Positions 13,339 to 24,540 of a stretch of 64,000 nucleotides of DNA are shown here, piece by piece; position 1 is the stretch's first letter, and every line of letters starts with the position of its first letter. The DNA is from Larix sibirica (lineage: Eukaryota; Streptophyta; Pinopsida; Pinales; Pinaceae), in the NCBI GenBank assembly GCA_004151065.3, contig NWUY0303637657.1, forward strand, positions 2,620 to 66,619. Reading direction: 5' to 3'. The notes beneath the pieces are model-generated. The model was not told where the DNA came from. It was given only the letters and a program-made list of their open reading frames with translations, and did no database searches. The translations under genes and the position numbers were made by a program.

Positions 13339-14489
13339 CTTCCCCCTGCTAATCTGCTCGGGGACTTACCTGATGGCTATTTGAAGGTGTTGCCTCAGTT
13401 TCATGGATAAAATGGCATAACTGCTGAGGACCACCTTACTGCCTTTCAAGACTGCACTGAGAATTTCTATGTAGAAGAGGATGATGTCTTTTCTCGAATG
13501 TTTTCCCATTCTTTGGAAGGGGAGGCAAGAAAATGGTTTAGGAACCTGCCCAACAACTCGATAACCTATTGGGGGCAGTTTAATGATAAGTTCTTAAATA
13601 AATGGGGGTCAAGAGGGATAATATATATTATCTAACAGAGTTCAATACCTTGAAGAGGAATAATGGTTAAACTGTCCCAGAGTTCACTAGCAGATTTTGT
13701 AAGCTGTACCACCGTATTCCTGAGGCAGTAGAGCCTTCTGAAGCTGCTGCTATGGTAGCTTATGCAGCCTCGTTTGAGGTTGAGTTTGCTCTTCACCTGA
13801 GGGAAAGGAGGTCCCATGACCTAGAGGCCCTATTTCATGATGCTGAAGACTTGGAGAGTAATATGAGGGCCTCGGGAATAGCACTAAAGACCAAACCAAG
13901 ACCCCCCTGACAGGAGGGAATATACTGAGAGAAGAAGGGGGAAGGAACCTGAGGTGTCAACATCTGGCCAAGACCCAATGACCCTAGAAGAGGTGACGAA
14001 GCTCCTAAAGACCACGGCCAATGACCTCACCAAGGTAAAGTAGGGGCAGGATGCCCATTCCTTTGTGGGGCCCGCCCCAATCAACCCATCAGGGGTCAGC
14101 CTCAGTTTAGAAGGCCTTCCAATGTGCTACAAAGGGAAACAAGGGAAGAGGAGACAACGTTGCCCCAAACCTAAAGAGTCAAAGCTAATATGATCGTCCT
14201 CTCTCTTCCTTATTATGAAGAGTATTATGAACCAGAAGGAGAAGAATCAGCTGACCAGCCTATGGACCTGAATATGCTGTTTCACCCTGCTGACAGTGAG
14301 GCTGAAGTGGTTTACTCTTTTCCCCTCGAGTCCGAAGGCCTGCTCATGATGGGAGAGGAGGAGAGTTTGAAAGAAGAAGAAGTCTTCCTTCAAGAGGACG
14401 ATTCTTTCAATCTTTCTCCTGCTCAGCTCCAAATGGTCTCAGATAACATTATGGCAGAGGTTAGAAGGAAGTATGAACTGAGCGGCTGA
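13339..14489 (+). pseudogene. Ty3/gypsy retrotransposon gag fragment
   Basis: Gag forms the retrotransposon capsid. The frame starts near 'LPPANLLGDLPDGYL', then 'LPQFHG', a stop, 'NGITAEDHLTAFQDC', 'FSHSLEGEARKWFRNLP' and 'WGQFNDKFLNKWG', which together match the plant gypsy gag core (Retrotrans_gag family). A one-base slip near 13,615 moves the reading to a second frame with 'YYLTEFNTLKR', another stop, 'TVPEFTSRFCKLYHRIP' and 'ALHLRERRS'. It then breaks into short frames. A 99-codon open frame at 14,190-14,489 (acidic) is probably the gag C-terminal region. There are two internal stops and at least two frame changes. It is flanked on both sides by frames on the opposite strand, so the element has been rearranged. 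No LTR or primer-binding site was recognised. Confidence 0.85.
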
Positions 14490-14500
14490 ACGCTTCGAAT

Positions 14501-16540
14501 TTAAGAAGAGAGGAGGATAGCACACAAAGACAATTCCTCATACCATGCAATCGTTACAGGAATTTCATGAGGGAATGATGGCAACCCCTTCTGAGTTACA
14601 TCTTTCAAAATAGCCTTGAAGGAGGCTATGTCCGTCAAAACGGCATGTGCCTTAGTCTGAGCCTTCTGGACTAAATTCCTCTTGGCGATCACTTTATTAG
14701 CTTCCATAATAATGTTTGTTCTGTCAGTTACCCCTAATGCTTCCAGTTCAACCCTTGTCTTGGTATTTTGAAAGTAAATAACCTTATGGGCTACTTTAGG
14801 TTTATCTGCCAATTCATTCCATGTCCTCTTAATATCCTGTAATGAAGTGGTTTTCAAACCGTATTCATCCTGAACCAAAACAAAGTAATTCCAGAAATTG
14901 GAAATCTCGCTTGCCGATTGATCCCATAACAGATGCTTTGCTCCCTTCAACGCTGATTTACCAACAAGCCTGTTTGTGGATTGATCTAATTCCTTCTGCA
15001 TTTTAGCTTTTGCTGCTTGTATTTAAGCAATGAGTGCTTCTCTATTCTTCACTGTATCTCCCAAAATAGCAATTTATTCATCTTTCTTTGTAATGGTATT
15101 CTTCAATTCACTCACTTCTACTGTCTTGATGCTTAACTCTGAGAAAAGTTTGGTAAAATCCTCTGAAGCATTTACCTGACTTGGCTGTGTTGAGATAAAC
15201 CTTGATGATAACAACTCAGCATTCTCCTTTATTAATATGGTATTTGCATGTCTATACTGCTCCAGCTGATCCTTATAACCTAGCATTTATCTGTATATCT
15301 GTTCCTTTTATTCCTGGACAGCCATTAGCTCTATAGTCCGCACATGCTCAGTATCAGGCACTTTGAGCTTCTTCTTCAGTACTTGGATCTCTGTATCCTT
15401 CTCTTTAATCAGAGTTTGAATGGGGTTAGGATTATTATGATCAGTCCCCAATGAAATAACCTTTTGTTCCAGCTCTTTTATTTTCAATTGTTTGGCCTTA
15501 TTGGCCACCTTCTCTTGCTTCAATTGCTTCTCAACTTTCCTGACCAGGGTTTGGAGCTTTGCCATTTTGACTGTAATACTTCCCTGAATCTAATTTCCCC
15601 AGTCTGTCTATGCAGATCAATTTGATCTATTGGATTTATCTGGTCAAGCTTTAATTTGAACTGGGTAGCCTTGTAATCCTCTGCTGATTTGATCTTCTGT
15701 GCCTTGGGCTCTAATAGTGCCAAATTCAAAGTCCCTTCCTTAAAATCTAGAGCAGATAACAATTTAGCCTGCTCTTTTCCTTTACTCCAGACCTGTGGGT
15801 AGAGGTCCTGCCTTACCTGCATGTTTTTCTTCTTAATCTCCATGTAATGGGAGAAGAAGCTAGTCTTAGGTGCCTGACCCTCTTGTGCAGTGGTAGCTTC
15901 CTGTGTTCCTGTCCCAGGCAGAAGTGCTGAGGTAAAATGTTCAATTGTCAGAGCAGGCTCGCTTGATGTAGCAACAGGCTCGCTTGATGTTGTGCCCTTA
16001 CCTTCCTGTTCAACCAACACCCCTTGTATCTCTAAGGGCTTGTAAATATTTCACTTTTGACTCTGTGGGTGCCCTTGTTGTTGTTCATCTATATCCATAT
16101 CTGACTGAATCTCTGATTCTGCCCTCTTGGTACCTATTTCCTGCTTCTGGGGAGTCTGGATAATATTCAGCTGGGTGACCTGCTGCCCCACCTCTTCTAC
16201 ATCAATCACTTGTATAGCTGGAATCATATCCCCTTGGGGAACTGTTTGGACCTGTGGCTGCTGTTGAGGATTTGCTTGTAACACCCCTCCTGTACTTGCT
16301 CCCAGCTGTCCAGATTAGCAACCTTCTCTAACTGTTCATTGGGCTGACGAATATATTAAGCAGATTTTTCCTCTTGCCTCTTGTCTGAAATGACCGTATG
16401 AGGGTCATATATTCATTTAGAACCCTTCTGCAAATTTAGCTGTTTTAACATGTCTTCTGCTAGATTCTGAGCTGTCCTGGTCTTCACTAGGAATGGGCCT
16501 ACTTATTTAGGTAACTTCAAAGTGATTGGGGCCTTGTCCT
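14501..16540 (-). pseudogene. Decayed long coiled-coil ORF, probably a retrotransposon accessory ORF
   Basis: Minus-strand open pieces at 16,284-16,051 and 16,020-15,520 share one frame and are separated by a stop. Pieces 15,565-15,308, 15,286-15,074 and 15,001-14,501 share a second frame, again separated by single stops. A readable but stop-laden extension runs up to about 16,540. One frame change and several point stops therefore account for a former ORF of about 650 codons. Order: Gln/Pro-rich N-terminal part ('QQQPQVQ', 'DMDIDEQQQGHPQ'), a Ser/Thr/Glu-rich linker, then Lys/Glu/Leu heptad-like coiled coil ('VRKVEKQLKQEK', 'KIKELEQKV') and a C-terminal part with 'FWNYFVLVQDEYGL'. I do not recognise the family. 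The adjacent gag suggests an antisense accessory ORF of a nuclear LTR element. Stops such as AAA-TAA look like decayed Gln codons. Confidence 0.6.
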
Positions 16541-18337
16541 ACCTACACCTGAAAAAACATATAAAAATAGAGTAATTGTCGAGGTCAATGAACTATTGAT
16601 TTGAAAGCGTAATCCAGGCGAATATGTCAAAGCGGTCATCTGCGGCAAAGGCTTCTGTAACTGTGGAAAAGGGTCCTGTCTTTCAATCACTTTAATCGGT
16701 TTATTCGTTATTATAGAGAATTATAACTGTAGCAAACATTCGGCAGTACAGGGTAGGTGCAAAAGAAAGATAAGCTTGAGATGCTACAATAGCTTCAGCC
16801 TGATCGATCCTCCTTTAGTATTGGTAAGTTCCCTTGTTAATCTATATCGCTAGAAGGCCATTTCTTTTTAGTGAAAAGGAAACTGAAAAAGAGCTTATAA
16901 GGTAAGCCCTTGCTAAAGGAATGCTTATCGAAGGAAGGGCATAGCCATAATACTATTGCCAGCCTTTCACTCCTAAAGTCAGGAATAGCGAGATGAGGAA
17001 CTCACCGAGACTGGTTTAAAGCATTCCTCCTTGCCTTCTTCTTAAGACTGCTTTCCTTCTCTGGGCATAGCAGCAACCAAGCTTGTAATCCCTTGAATGG
17101 GGGCTAAGTCAGGTAAGCAAGTAAGTAAGGTGTAGTTGCAACAACGGCTTTGGCCTTAGCCGTTGCTTGGTTGAGGTCAAAGAAGTAAAGCCTTTTCGGT
17201 CAAAAGCAAATGCAAACTAGCGAGGTAAGCGCATTCACGGCTCTCTTCAGCCAATGGGAAGAGGCATCCCCAGAATGGCCAAAAAAAATTCCTTTCCAAA
17301 ATCACGAGTTGAAGAGCATCGATGTGGGGACGAAAAGAACTTATTAAGTTAAGTTAAGAAATGGTTTTTTTTCAACTTACAGATGGAATATCCAATATAA
17401 CAAGTAAAAACCTATATAGGTAGCAGAAGGACTACGAATAGTAAGGAGGCAAATGCCAGGAGTGCCAGGCACATAGTGGAGGCGGAAATAAATACATGTC
17501 GGTGCGGCTATTCATTCATTTCTTTTTTCATTCAATATCTATTTACGTTCGTGCTATCGTCGAATCTCGTTCATTCAACTTTCCTTTTCGAGCTGTCGAA
17601 TCAAATATAAATATATCAAGATCATGTGGGCATTCATAGGTAAAAAAGAATATTGGTAAGTAAAAATGCCCTTAATGAAATAAAAAGTCCCGCCAAGCGG
17701 TCATCGGCTCGGCCGTTCGAGCGCTCATTTGTCTTCAATCCAATAGATCCGTCGGAAAGCGTACAAGCGTCTCTGATCAAATCGGTTGAGTTCTTTCCAT
17801 TCGAAGTCTCCCATTCCCTATGTCATTCCCGCCTTCCCGTATTCCATTCCCCCATGCCATCTATTTTCCGCTGAACTGGTATTGATGATTGGTCTTTCCT
17901 GGAATAACTCTCTATGGGCTAGTAAGAAGGCGTGTTCAAGCTCTCTTTTAGATGGAAGCTGAAAGAGTATCTCAAATAGACTTTCTTTTCGACCAGAATT
18001 TAACTTTCTTGAAATCGCAAGTCAGTCTCTTAGAGTCCTTTCCTTAGTAGCAGGATCCTATCATAGGCGCACTCAGTTGAGTCTAGTTCAGGAGTGAAGG
18101 AAGGCTCCAAGTAAGTTTCTTCAAGCACTGGGAATCTATCGCTCTGAGGTCTACTCTTCTGGTAGTACGTGCTTGCCCTGTCCGCTCATCTGATCGATAA
18201 TCTCGAATCTGTTTAGCCTTGCTATCATCTGCTGGTCATCCCTTTCATTCAATCTGATGGTAACTGGAATCATAAATATGATGGGGCAATGAGGAAATAA
18301 ATATAGTAGAGCACATTTCTCCACGAATCTCTCTGTC
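16541..18337. other. Spacer of ordinary plant-mitochondrial appearance
   Basis: Higher complexity than the repeat regions. The 73-codon frame 17,653-17,874 is unrecognised. 'CGTTCGTGCTATCGTCG' and 'CTTTCCTTTTCGAGCTGTCG' near 17,550 have the look of mitochondrial intergenic DNA, but I cannot assign a gene. Confidence 0.4.
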
Positions 18338-18622
18338 TTGCTATTAGCCCTAGGCTTTAAAGTAGCAGTACCGTTCTATGGTCTCTTCGCTGGAGTTCCC
18401 TCCTTTCTGGAGTTCACGACTTCTTTTATATGTCCGAATGTTGAGCCAATACAGCTTTTTTACAGCCTCTCATATGGGGTGAAGTATGGTGGATCAATAA
18501 TAGGCCTTTCTGAAGGCATAGAAACTACATCTGAGGAAGATGCGGATATACAGATACGGAAGAGGAGCTCTACCCGGCGGGGTTGGCGTTCATCCCGTAG
18601 TTGGAGCGAATCACCTTCATGA
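18338..18622 (+). CDS. Unrecognised 94-codon open frame
   Basis: Hydrophobic first half ('VAVPFYGLFAGVPSFLEF') and Arg/Ser-rich end ('RSSTRRGWRSSRSWSESPS'). It starts at a TTG or CTG-type codon rather than ATG, and no family is recognised. It lies in the higher-complexity region 17,000-22,600, which reads like ordinary plant mitochondrial spacer. Weak candidate only. Confidence 0.15.
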   Translation: MLLALGFKVAVPFYGLFAGVPSFLEFTTSFICPNVEPIQLFYSLSYGVKYGGSIIGLSEGIETTSEEDADIQIRKRSSTRRGWRSSRSWSESPS

Positions 18623-19309
18623 GCTTAGTTCGAAATCCCCTTCTATTGGTCTGAGGGTGCGCCACATGGGAGGCCTTACCGCTTGGTCGGTCCACAATTC
18701 TTTTACGTAAATGTATCTGTTGTCACGGAGCCAGCGAAGGACATTAACATCCCAAAAAACTGACTTTTTTGAAAGCGTAGAAATGCAATCCGCAATCAAT
18801 GAAAAAACTGACTTTTTTTTGTAAGACCAAATGCTATCTCAAAAGAATACATAATATTGCAAAGCAAACATGGAAAGCACAATCAGTATCAGTACGAGTG
18901 GGGGGGCCGGAAAGACGAAGAAGAGCTCTTTTAATCCAGCTGGTCAACAGCTGGCTTTTCCGTCGTGCATCCATCTGTATGGGTCTCTAGCAATTGGTGC
19001 TCCCGTTCGCACTCATCAGATCTTGTCTCCTCCCTTGGCCCTCTTCAATCGGGTGATTACGGCCTGAAGGATCGAAAAATGTGGCGAGCCTAGGATTTCG
19101 ATATCGACTTTCATTCACTCCCCACTTGAAAGTCATTTTTAGGTAAAGCATCTCTAGCAGACGCAATTAGTTAATCTGATTAGTCGCTCGGAGAAAGGTA
19201 GCGAAGTACGAGTGCTCAATTCTGATTCGATATCTGGGCTTTCTTCTGTTGGAGTGAATCCCGAATCCCTTGCTTGTTCGTTAGCGCTTTAGTTTGATTG
19301 CTGATTGCT
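18623..19309. other. Spacer with small unrecognised frames
   Basis: Overlapping open frames at 18,799-18,990 and 18,870-19,067 ('SISTSGGAGKTKKSSF') are not identified. Confidence 0.4.
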
Positions 19310-19455
19310 GCAGCCAACCGTACGTTTGCCTCTTGGTAACGTGATCAGTTCCCAAGTGTCGTTTTTATTTAAAGCCTCCATTTATTCTATCATAGCTTTC
19401 TTCCACTGAGGATGATTGAGGGCTTCTTCAAAATTGGGAGGGTATCTTGGTGGAA
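19310..19455 (-). pseudogene. Ty1/copia retrotransposon reverse transcriptase N-terminal fragment
   Basis: Read on the minus strand, this gives 'PPRYPPNFEEALNHPQWKKA', then 'MIE', a stop, 'MEALNKNDTWELITLPRGKR' and 'TVGC'. This is the characteristic start of the copia RT domain (the block usually ending in VGCKWV). One codon is now a stop (TAA). Similarity ends abruptly after the GC pair at about 19,310, before any catalytic residue, so only about 48 codons survive. It is nuclear in type and lies 0.75 kb from the group II-type RT, without visible LTRs. No function is expected. Confidence 0.85.
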
Positions 19456-20192
19456 GAAATCGCTGAAACGAAAGCTTTAAGAGAAGGAAGCTTGATAGGA
19501 CACAAAGTTATTAATAGGGCGAGAAGTACAATATCTCTTTTATTTCCTCAAGGCAATAGGTAAATACAGATCAGAAACAACAGAAGGAGGAAGAGAGGAA
19601 GTATTGGTTAATCCTATCCACCCTGAGGCCCATCCTCCCGTCGTCGGTTGATTGGACAGCCCTTGTGCCACCGCACCCTAACTCTAAGCGAAACGCCTAG
19701 AATGTTTCTCATAAGTATGATACCATAGTTGGTGTGATCTTCTTAACCGAAGACATACTTTTATATAGGGAACTTTTATCAAAATTGGCATCAGCACAGA
19801 TGGCAGTGCTTTTGCTCCCTCATGTTCCTGAACGGGAGGTACGCTTGGCCCCTGTCACATTGCCTTTTTCTATCTTTATGGCCTGAAACATCAAGTCGAT
19901 TGCCGCTTTATACAAACAAGGTTCACGAACCAAAAAGGCATATAAGGCCCCTTTCGAGGGGAGCCGGTCCGTGCGATAGCAGGCGAAGAAAAGATAGCGT
20001 GCTTGCGTTGGAAGCGAACAAGTAGGTGAACGAATCACCAACCGGGCTAGCCACTCGGTAACTAGGAGCATCTCTTCATAGCTGCGATGCTTCGAGCTTC
20101 TGGGCCTCGTAAACCAAAATGGAATCTCGTGTTCCGAGTGTAGGGCGAGCGTGCTATCGCGTCTCGGCAGAATCTGACCCGATTCTTGCCAC
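19456..20192. other. Region upstream of the RT, possible intron 5' part
   Basis: Contains 'GTGCGATAGCAGGCGAAG' at 19,970, which resembles the GUGCG start of group II introns, and small stems such as 'CCCCTTTCGAGGGG'. No exon that would be spliced is recognised, so the intron identity is unproved. Confidence 0.3.
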
Positions 20193-21630
20193 TTGCTTTG
20201 GTTTGGCGACGGGCTGCTTTATTACTCGGAAGCGCTCGCCATCCATAAGGTAGCCGCAGGGACTGTCCCGGGCTGGATTGAATCCCCAGGAAGTATACAC
20301 ACAAGTATACGCACAAGGTTCAAAGAAAGGGTTAAGGAAAAGGAAAAGAGCTATAATAAAAACTTGATAACCCCATTGAGGGGAGAAGGGAGGGGAGAAG
20401 GAAGTATTCTTAAGCGGAGAGTTATTGAAGAAGTAATCAAAATGATGGACAATCTTTGGGATACGAAGACAGATTATAGGAGGATAACAACTGAAAAAGA
20501 AATGCAAGAAATAAAAGAAGCATTACTAAACTCCACGTTCCAATTTTCTCCAATGTACCGCTCATGGATTCCAAAACCAAACAAACCGGGCGAGACGCGA
20601 GCGATTACCCAACCCAACAAGGTAGACATACTCGTAATGGAAGCAATTTCTCAGGTATTAAACAATATGTTTGAGGAGATTTTCCTACGTTACTCACACG
20701 GTTTTCGAAAAGGCCGAGGGCCAATTACCTTCTTTTTTGAAATCAATAGCTGGGGCGGTTCATTCGATAGACTTATTAAGTCGGATGTTGTAAAATGCTT
20801 TGACAACATAGATCACCAACTCCTAATCGCAGCTCTCCAATCCTATGTAGGGGAGGATAATTCATCCCTCTGTTATCTTATATAAACCTTTCTACAAACT
20901 AAAATAGTAGACCGAAAAGGGAAGGAAGGATTATTCTAACCACAATAAAGGCATACCGCAAGGAAGCCCCCTCTCTCTCCTGTGCTCATGAACATTTTTC
21001 TGCATAAATTAGATCTGAAAATCCATTCCTTTTTGCAAACAGAAGAGAGCTTCGGCTACGTTCGATATGCAGATGACATGATCTTTGCTATAAAAAGGGG
21101 GGTCAATTCCGAGGGAGTCTACCGCAGATTTAGACAATTCTTTCAAAAGGCGTTGCAAGCCTTAAAGCTGACTGAGACTTCTTTAGAACTGATCCGAGGA
21201 AAACCCCGCAAGACCCGAGTGTTAGGCATGGTCGTCTCAATCGGACCGACCGGAGACGAGGGCACCTCTCAAACGCTGGAAGAAGAAGTTAACTATAGAA
21301 CACATAATGGCGAAAATGGGAAAAGAAAGGAAGAAGAACCTTCCATCTTTCCTACGAACGATTATATCATTAATAAAGATTCGTGTAGCCTTTGCGTTCT
21401 GCTGTACATATCAATACAGCGAAAATCAAATTATTAGCGACTTTCAAAACCTTATTCGTGTAAGAGCTAATGAGTTTATCAAAGGGAAAAAGGATCCTCA
21501 ACAAGAAAAGCAAATAGCTTCTAGTATACAGAAAATTCCGCATTTAGTGAAAATCTATAAAATAAGAATGCGGCAAAAGATACTTTCTTGTTCACACGAA
21601 GAGAACAAAGAAGAAAATATGGTTTTATAA
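20193..21630 (+). pseudogene. Broken group II intron-type reverse transcriptase/maturase
   Basis: Family role: such proteins assist splicing and mobility of group II introns. The frame from 20,193 runs about 230 codons with RT features: a basic N-terminal part, 'SWIPKPNKPGETR', 'ILVMEAISQVLNNMFEEIF', 'HGFRKGRG', then the first catalytic-aspartate block 'SDVVKCFDNIDH'. It stops at TAA (20,883-20,885). The continuation is visible: 'FLQTKIVDRKGKE', a shift into another frame giving 'KGIPQGSPLS' at about 20,947-20,976, then two extra bases in a CT run (20,971-20,979) return it to the first frame at 'PVLMNIFLHKLD'. The catalytic 'YADD' is at 21,066-21,077. A last frame change near 21,290 leads to a basic tail ending at 21,630. 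It lacks the sequence signatures I know for plant mitochondrial matR, so a separate intron-type lineage is likelier. At least one stop and two or three frame changes make it a pseudogene unless RNA editing is extraordinary. No convincing intron domain V was found. Confidence 0.85.
20247..20287 (+). rRNA. rrn18 3'-end-like fragment (non-functional)
   Basis: 'AAGGTAGCCG' is followed 15 bases later by 'GGCTGGATTGAATCC'. From memory these are the two conserved blocks at the 3' end of plant mitochondrial 18S rRNA. The middle is altered to 'AGGGACTGTCCCG', a small perfect palindrome, where the normal rRNA has 'GGGGAACCTGCGG'. The upstream 150 bases do not look like the rest of the SSU rRNA. The fragment lies inside the N-terminal part of the RT frame. 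Either a short rRNA tail was captured or the match is fortuitous; it is not a functional rRNA. Confidence 0.45.
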
Positions 21631-21966
21631 TTCAGATGAGGAAATGTTGTTTAGTATTGCCAAAATCCCTTCGATTTTATTGGCGTCGAGCCTCTTCGCT
21701 ATCGGTATCCAAGGGCATCCTTACTGACAGGCATTTGATTTGATTTGATTTAAGGTTTAAGGTTTCATTATAGTTTTTTGTAAAAGGGTATAAATAGTTA
21801 GTGGTCAATGGGACAAATAGTATTATTTTTCATTTAGCATAATTTTCCTTCCTTCTTCCTTTCTTAGAAACGGATGACACTTAATAATCAAAGAAGGGAG
21901 GGAAAGGGTAAGGATTTCATTTTATTTCATTGAATAAATGATTATTCATGGAAATGGATTTCAAGT

Positions 21967-22299
21967 TCATTGATACATATCTTCGAATTCTTCAATAAGA
22001 AAAAGTAAGAATTCCTTCCTCCCCCATAGTATATTCAGCCTCATCCCTAGTGGGGAGGTTGCAAGAAAAGAGCAAATCGAAGTTCTGGGTAATTCCCTGA
22101 TTCCTATAATAGAAAAGGAAAGGCTGACGTGAAATCTCTTCTTGGAGTAAATATATAAAACCTGTAGAGTTGTTGTGTGAAAAGCCCTCCGAGGTAACCC
22201 TCTGCGGGCAAGTGATGAGAAAGCATTCTGGGAAACGACAAAGAGAGGAAGTACCTGGATCCAAGGAGGAGTCTTGGTGATGGATTGTTGATTTGACAA
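21967..22299 (-). CDS. Unrecognised 110-codon open frame downstream of the RT
   Basis: The open minus-strand frame overlaps a second open register (21,992-22,264, 90 codons) on the same strand. Both contain plausible protein-like stretches ('LLQEEISRQPFLFYYRNQG' in the second). Neither matches a family I know. Two open registers in the same 300 bp could reflect a frame-shifted old gene fragment. It lies about 340 bp after the RT remnant, where intron 3' parts would be expected. Confidence 0.2.
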   Translation of the reverse strand: MSNQQSITKTPPWIQVLPLFVVSQNAFSSLARRGLPRRAFHTTTLQVLYIYSKKRFHVSLSFSIIGIRELPRTSICSFLATSPLGMRLNILWGRKEFLLFLIEEFEDMYQ

Positions 22300-23859
22300 A
22301 TTGTACCTTCTTCCGGGAATAGAACCCTCTAATTAATGCTATTGGGGTTAGGCACAGAGAAGCGGCTCTAAAGGAATAGAGGTGTTATGAATGACTGGCT
22401 TTTTTTTCCAAATAAAAAAGAGACTTTCCTCCTTCCTTTCAGTCCAATAAATCAGTAGGCGTACAAATAGGCATATCTGTACATTAATGGAATATTGGGA
22501 ATGGGAGCTGGGTTCAGAGAGAAATGGAAAGAAATGTCTCGGTTCATAGATCAACGGATCACAAACTAGATAAGGTAAGGCACTTCACGATATAAAGAAA
22601 CGCTCCGAAGTACTTCCGCTAAGGGATTAGCACTTCCGCAGTACTTCTGTTAGTTGAATCAATCTATCCAGGCTACTTAGGCGAGGGGAAAGAAGACCCC
22701 AGCTACTTAGGCTACCCAAGCGAAAAGGCTATCCAGTTACCCAATATATCCCACTTAGACCGACTGCCTAAGACCGACCAATGGTTGTCTAGATTCATAG
22801 AGAATGATAGGGGAACAACCAATGCGAGTGCCGGTGCGGGTCATTTCGGGTGCGAGGTTTCATTACCTCAGGTGCGACAATTTGTTAAGCAACTACGATC
22901 CATAGTGTAACCCTCACTCAATTCTTCCAAATCTAAGTAAGTTGGTTGGCTTCTATCTAAGTAAGTGGGCTTTACTTTACTTACTTGGAAAGGTTAGATC
23001 TATTCTTTTATACAATTCATATTCCTTCCAGTCTTCCTATGAATGTGGATGAAGCTCTACAGAAGCCAAGGGTGGCTTAACAAACTCTACACAGAGATCA
23101 TTCGGGGTCAAAAACTCAATTTGTTCTTTAGGTAACTCGATTATTTAATAAGCATCTCCTAATGTAAGTTCAAAACCTCTTCTAAGTCTATGACCCGACC
23201 AGTGAGTTTGGTCTTTCCATAGCCCCGAGCCATATCGCGAACCATCTGAAGCGACCCATTACCCCTTTAGTTTGTTGGGTTGGTCAAACCGGGTGCCAGT
23301 TACCAGCAAACCAGAGTTTCCACGGAGACTTTCTTAGTGAAACGCTCCGCTCCGTCAACGGAGCCTTTGAACGGGGAGCTTATACATTATGTGTCTTTGC
23401 CTTCTGATTGGACTGAAGGTTATGTGGAGGACAATCCCGTTAGTAAGGCGGGTTCTCAGCTACTCCCTGAGCTATGCAATTATTAGTGTTCCACCCTGTT
23501 TTTAGGGGAATTTATCCTGTTTCTAAGGGGATTTCGGGGTTAGCGCGGCTACACTTGTTGTAATAATATTGTGCTTCTAAATTTCATTAGGTATTTATAA
23601 GTTTATTTTCAAGTATTGGTTTATTTGCTTTTTCAAAAAGTAGTATTACTTGTCCTTCTATGTGTATTAATTATTCTACCTCAAGTAATGATGCTCTTTC
23701 CTTGAATAAACCTCTGGCTCTAGCACAAAGAAAAGGGATATATATATATATATAATAAGAAATTGAGAATAGAAAGTTTTTATTTGTTTAAGCGTTTAGT
23801 TGGTGTTATCAAACTACTACTTCACAATCGTTTAATAGAACAATGACGTATAGAGAATG

Positions 23860-23930
23860 ATCTGTGTGGCGTATCCCGGGTGAAGCCCGGCCCGAACAAG
23901 ATCAATAGTGCCTACCCTACCCTAACTGGA
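23860..23930. repeat. Dispersed repeat copy with AAGCCCGGCCC core
   Basis: 'GAAGCCCGGCCCGAAC' is followed by 'AAGATCAATAGTGC'. The latter 14 bases recur exactly next to the core at about 52,545-52,558, and the core itself near 2,041. Confidence 0.8.
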
Positions 23931-24540
23931 GCATATGAATATTGGATTGACGGGAGTTAGTGTCCCTATCTTTCCTTATTCGTCCTACCAACCTGCTTAT
24001 ATATTTATTTCTGGTTCCACCCACCCGGAAGAAAGAGGTTGGTAAAGCACTGGTTATCCGAGAACGGATACTATGGCTACATTTGTTTCTGTGTGGATAG
24101 AGATGAGTTGCCTATTGAAGATGAAGAGCGGAGGGGAAGGAAAGATTGACCCTATTGATCCACTTGGCATTACCACTGGCACTGGCTATTGGATGTCCTC
24201 CTGGCAATCTGGTGTTTATGGGCGTATGAGTAACTAGGGTTCCTTAGGGGTAAGTGAGGAGGCTTTTACAGCTCCTTTATGCTGCCAAAAGGTGAAAGGC
24301 ATCTGCTGTACCTGTTTAGGTGTCTGTTTAACTTGATGATGAAGGCAGAAGGTTCTAGGCTCCTTTCAGTTGGTCCTTTTCTCGGGTAATAATAATTGAC
24401 CTGGTGGCCACTCCTTCCGGCCAGCATCAGCCAGCATAAATAAGAATCAGTTATAAATCCGTCATTTAAACCCTTTCCTATGCCACTCAGCATGGACTCT
24501 ATTGGCAACGAACCATTTCAAAAGCTAGCTCCTAAAATGG

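Noticed and set aside
19970-19988. Group II intron 5' end 'GTGCGAT'
   Set aside because: A seven-base match without a recognised exon or supporting secondary structure; kept only as a remark in the upstream segment.
20193-21630. Assignment of the RT as matR
   Set aside because: The RT blocks (SDVVKCFDNIDH, RYADDMIF) do not read like plant matR, and no nad1 exon was seen nearby.
22505-22545. Possible group II domain V (starts GAGC, ends GGTTC, with GGAAA inside)
   Set aside because: It is 41 rather than about 34 bases, the upper helix does not form cleanly and no intron boundary follows.
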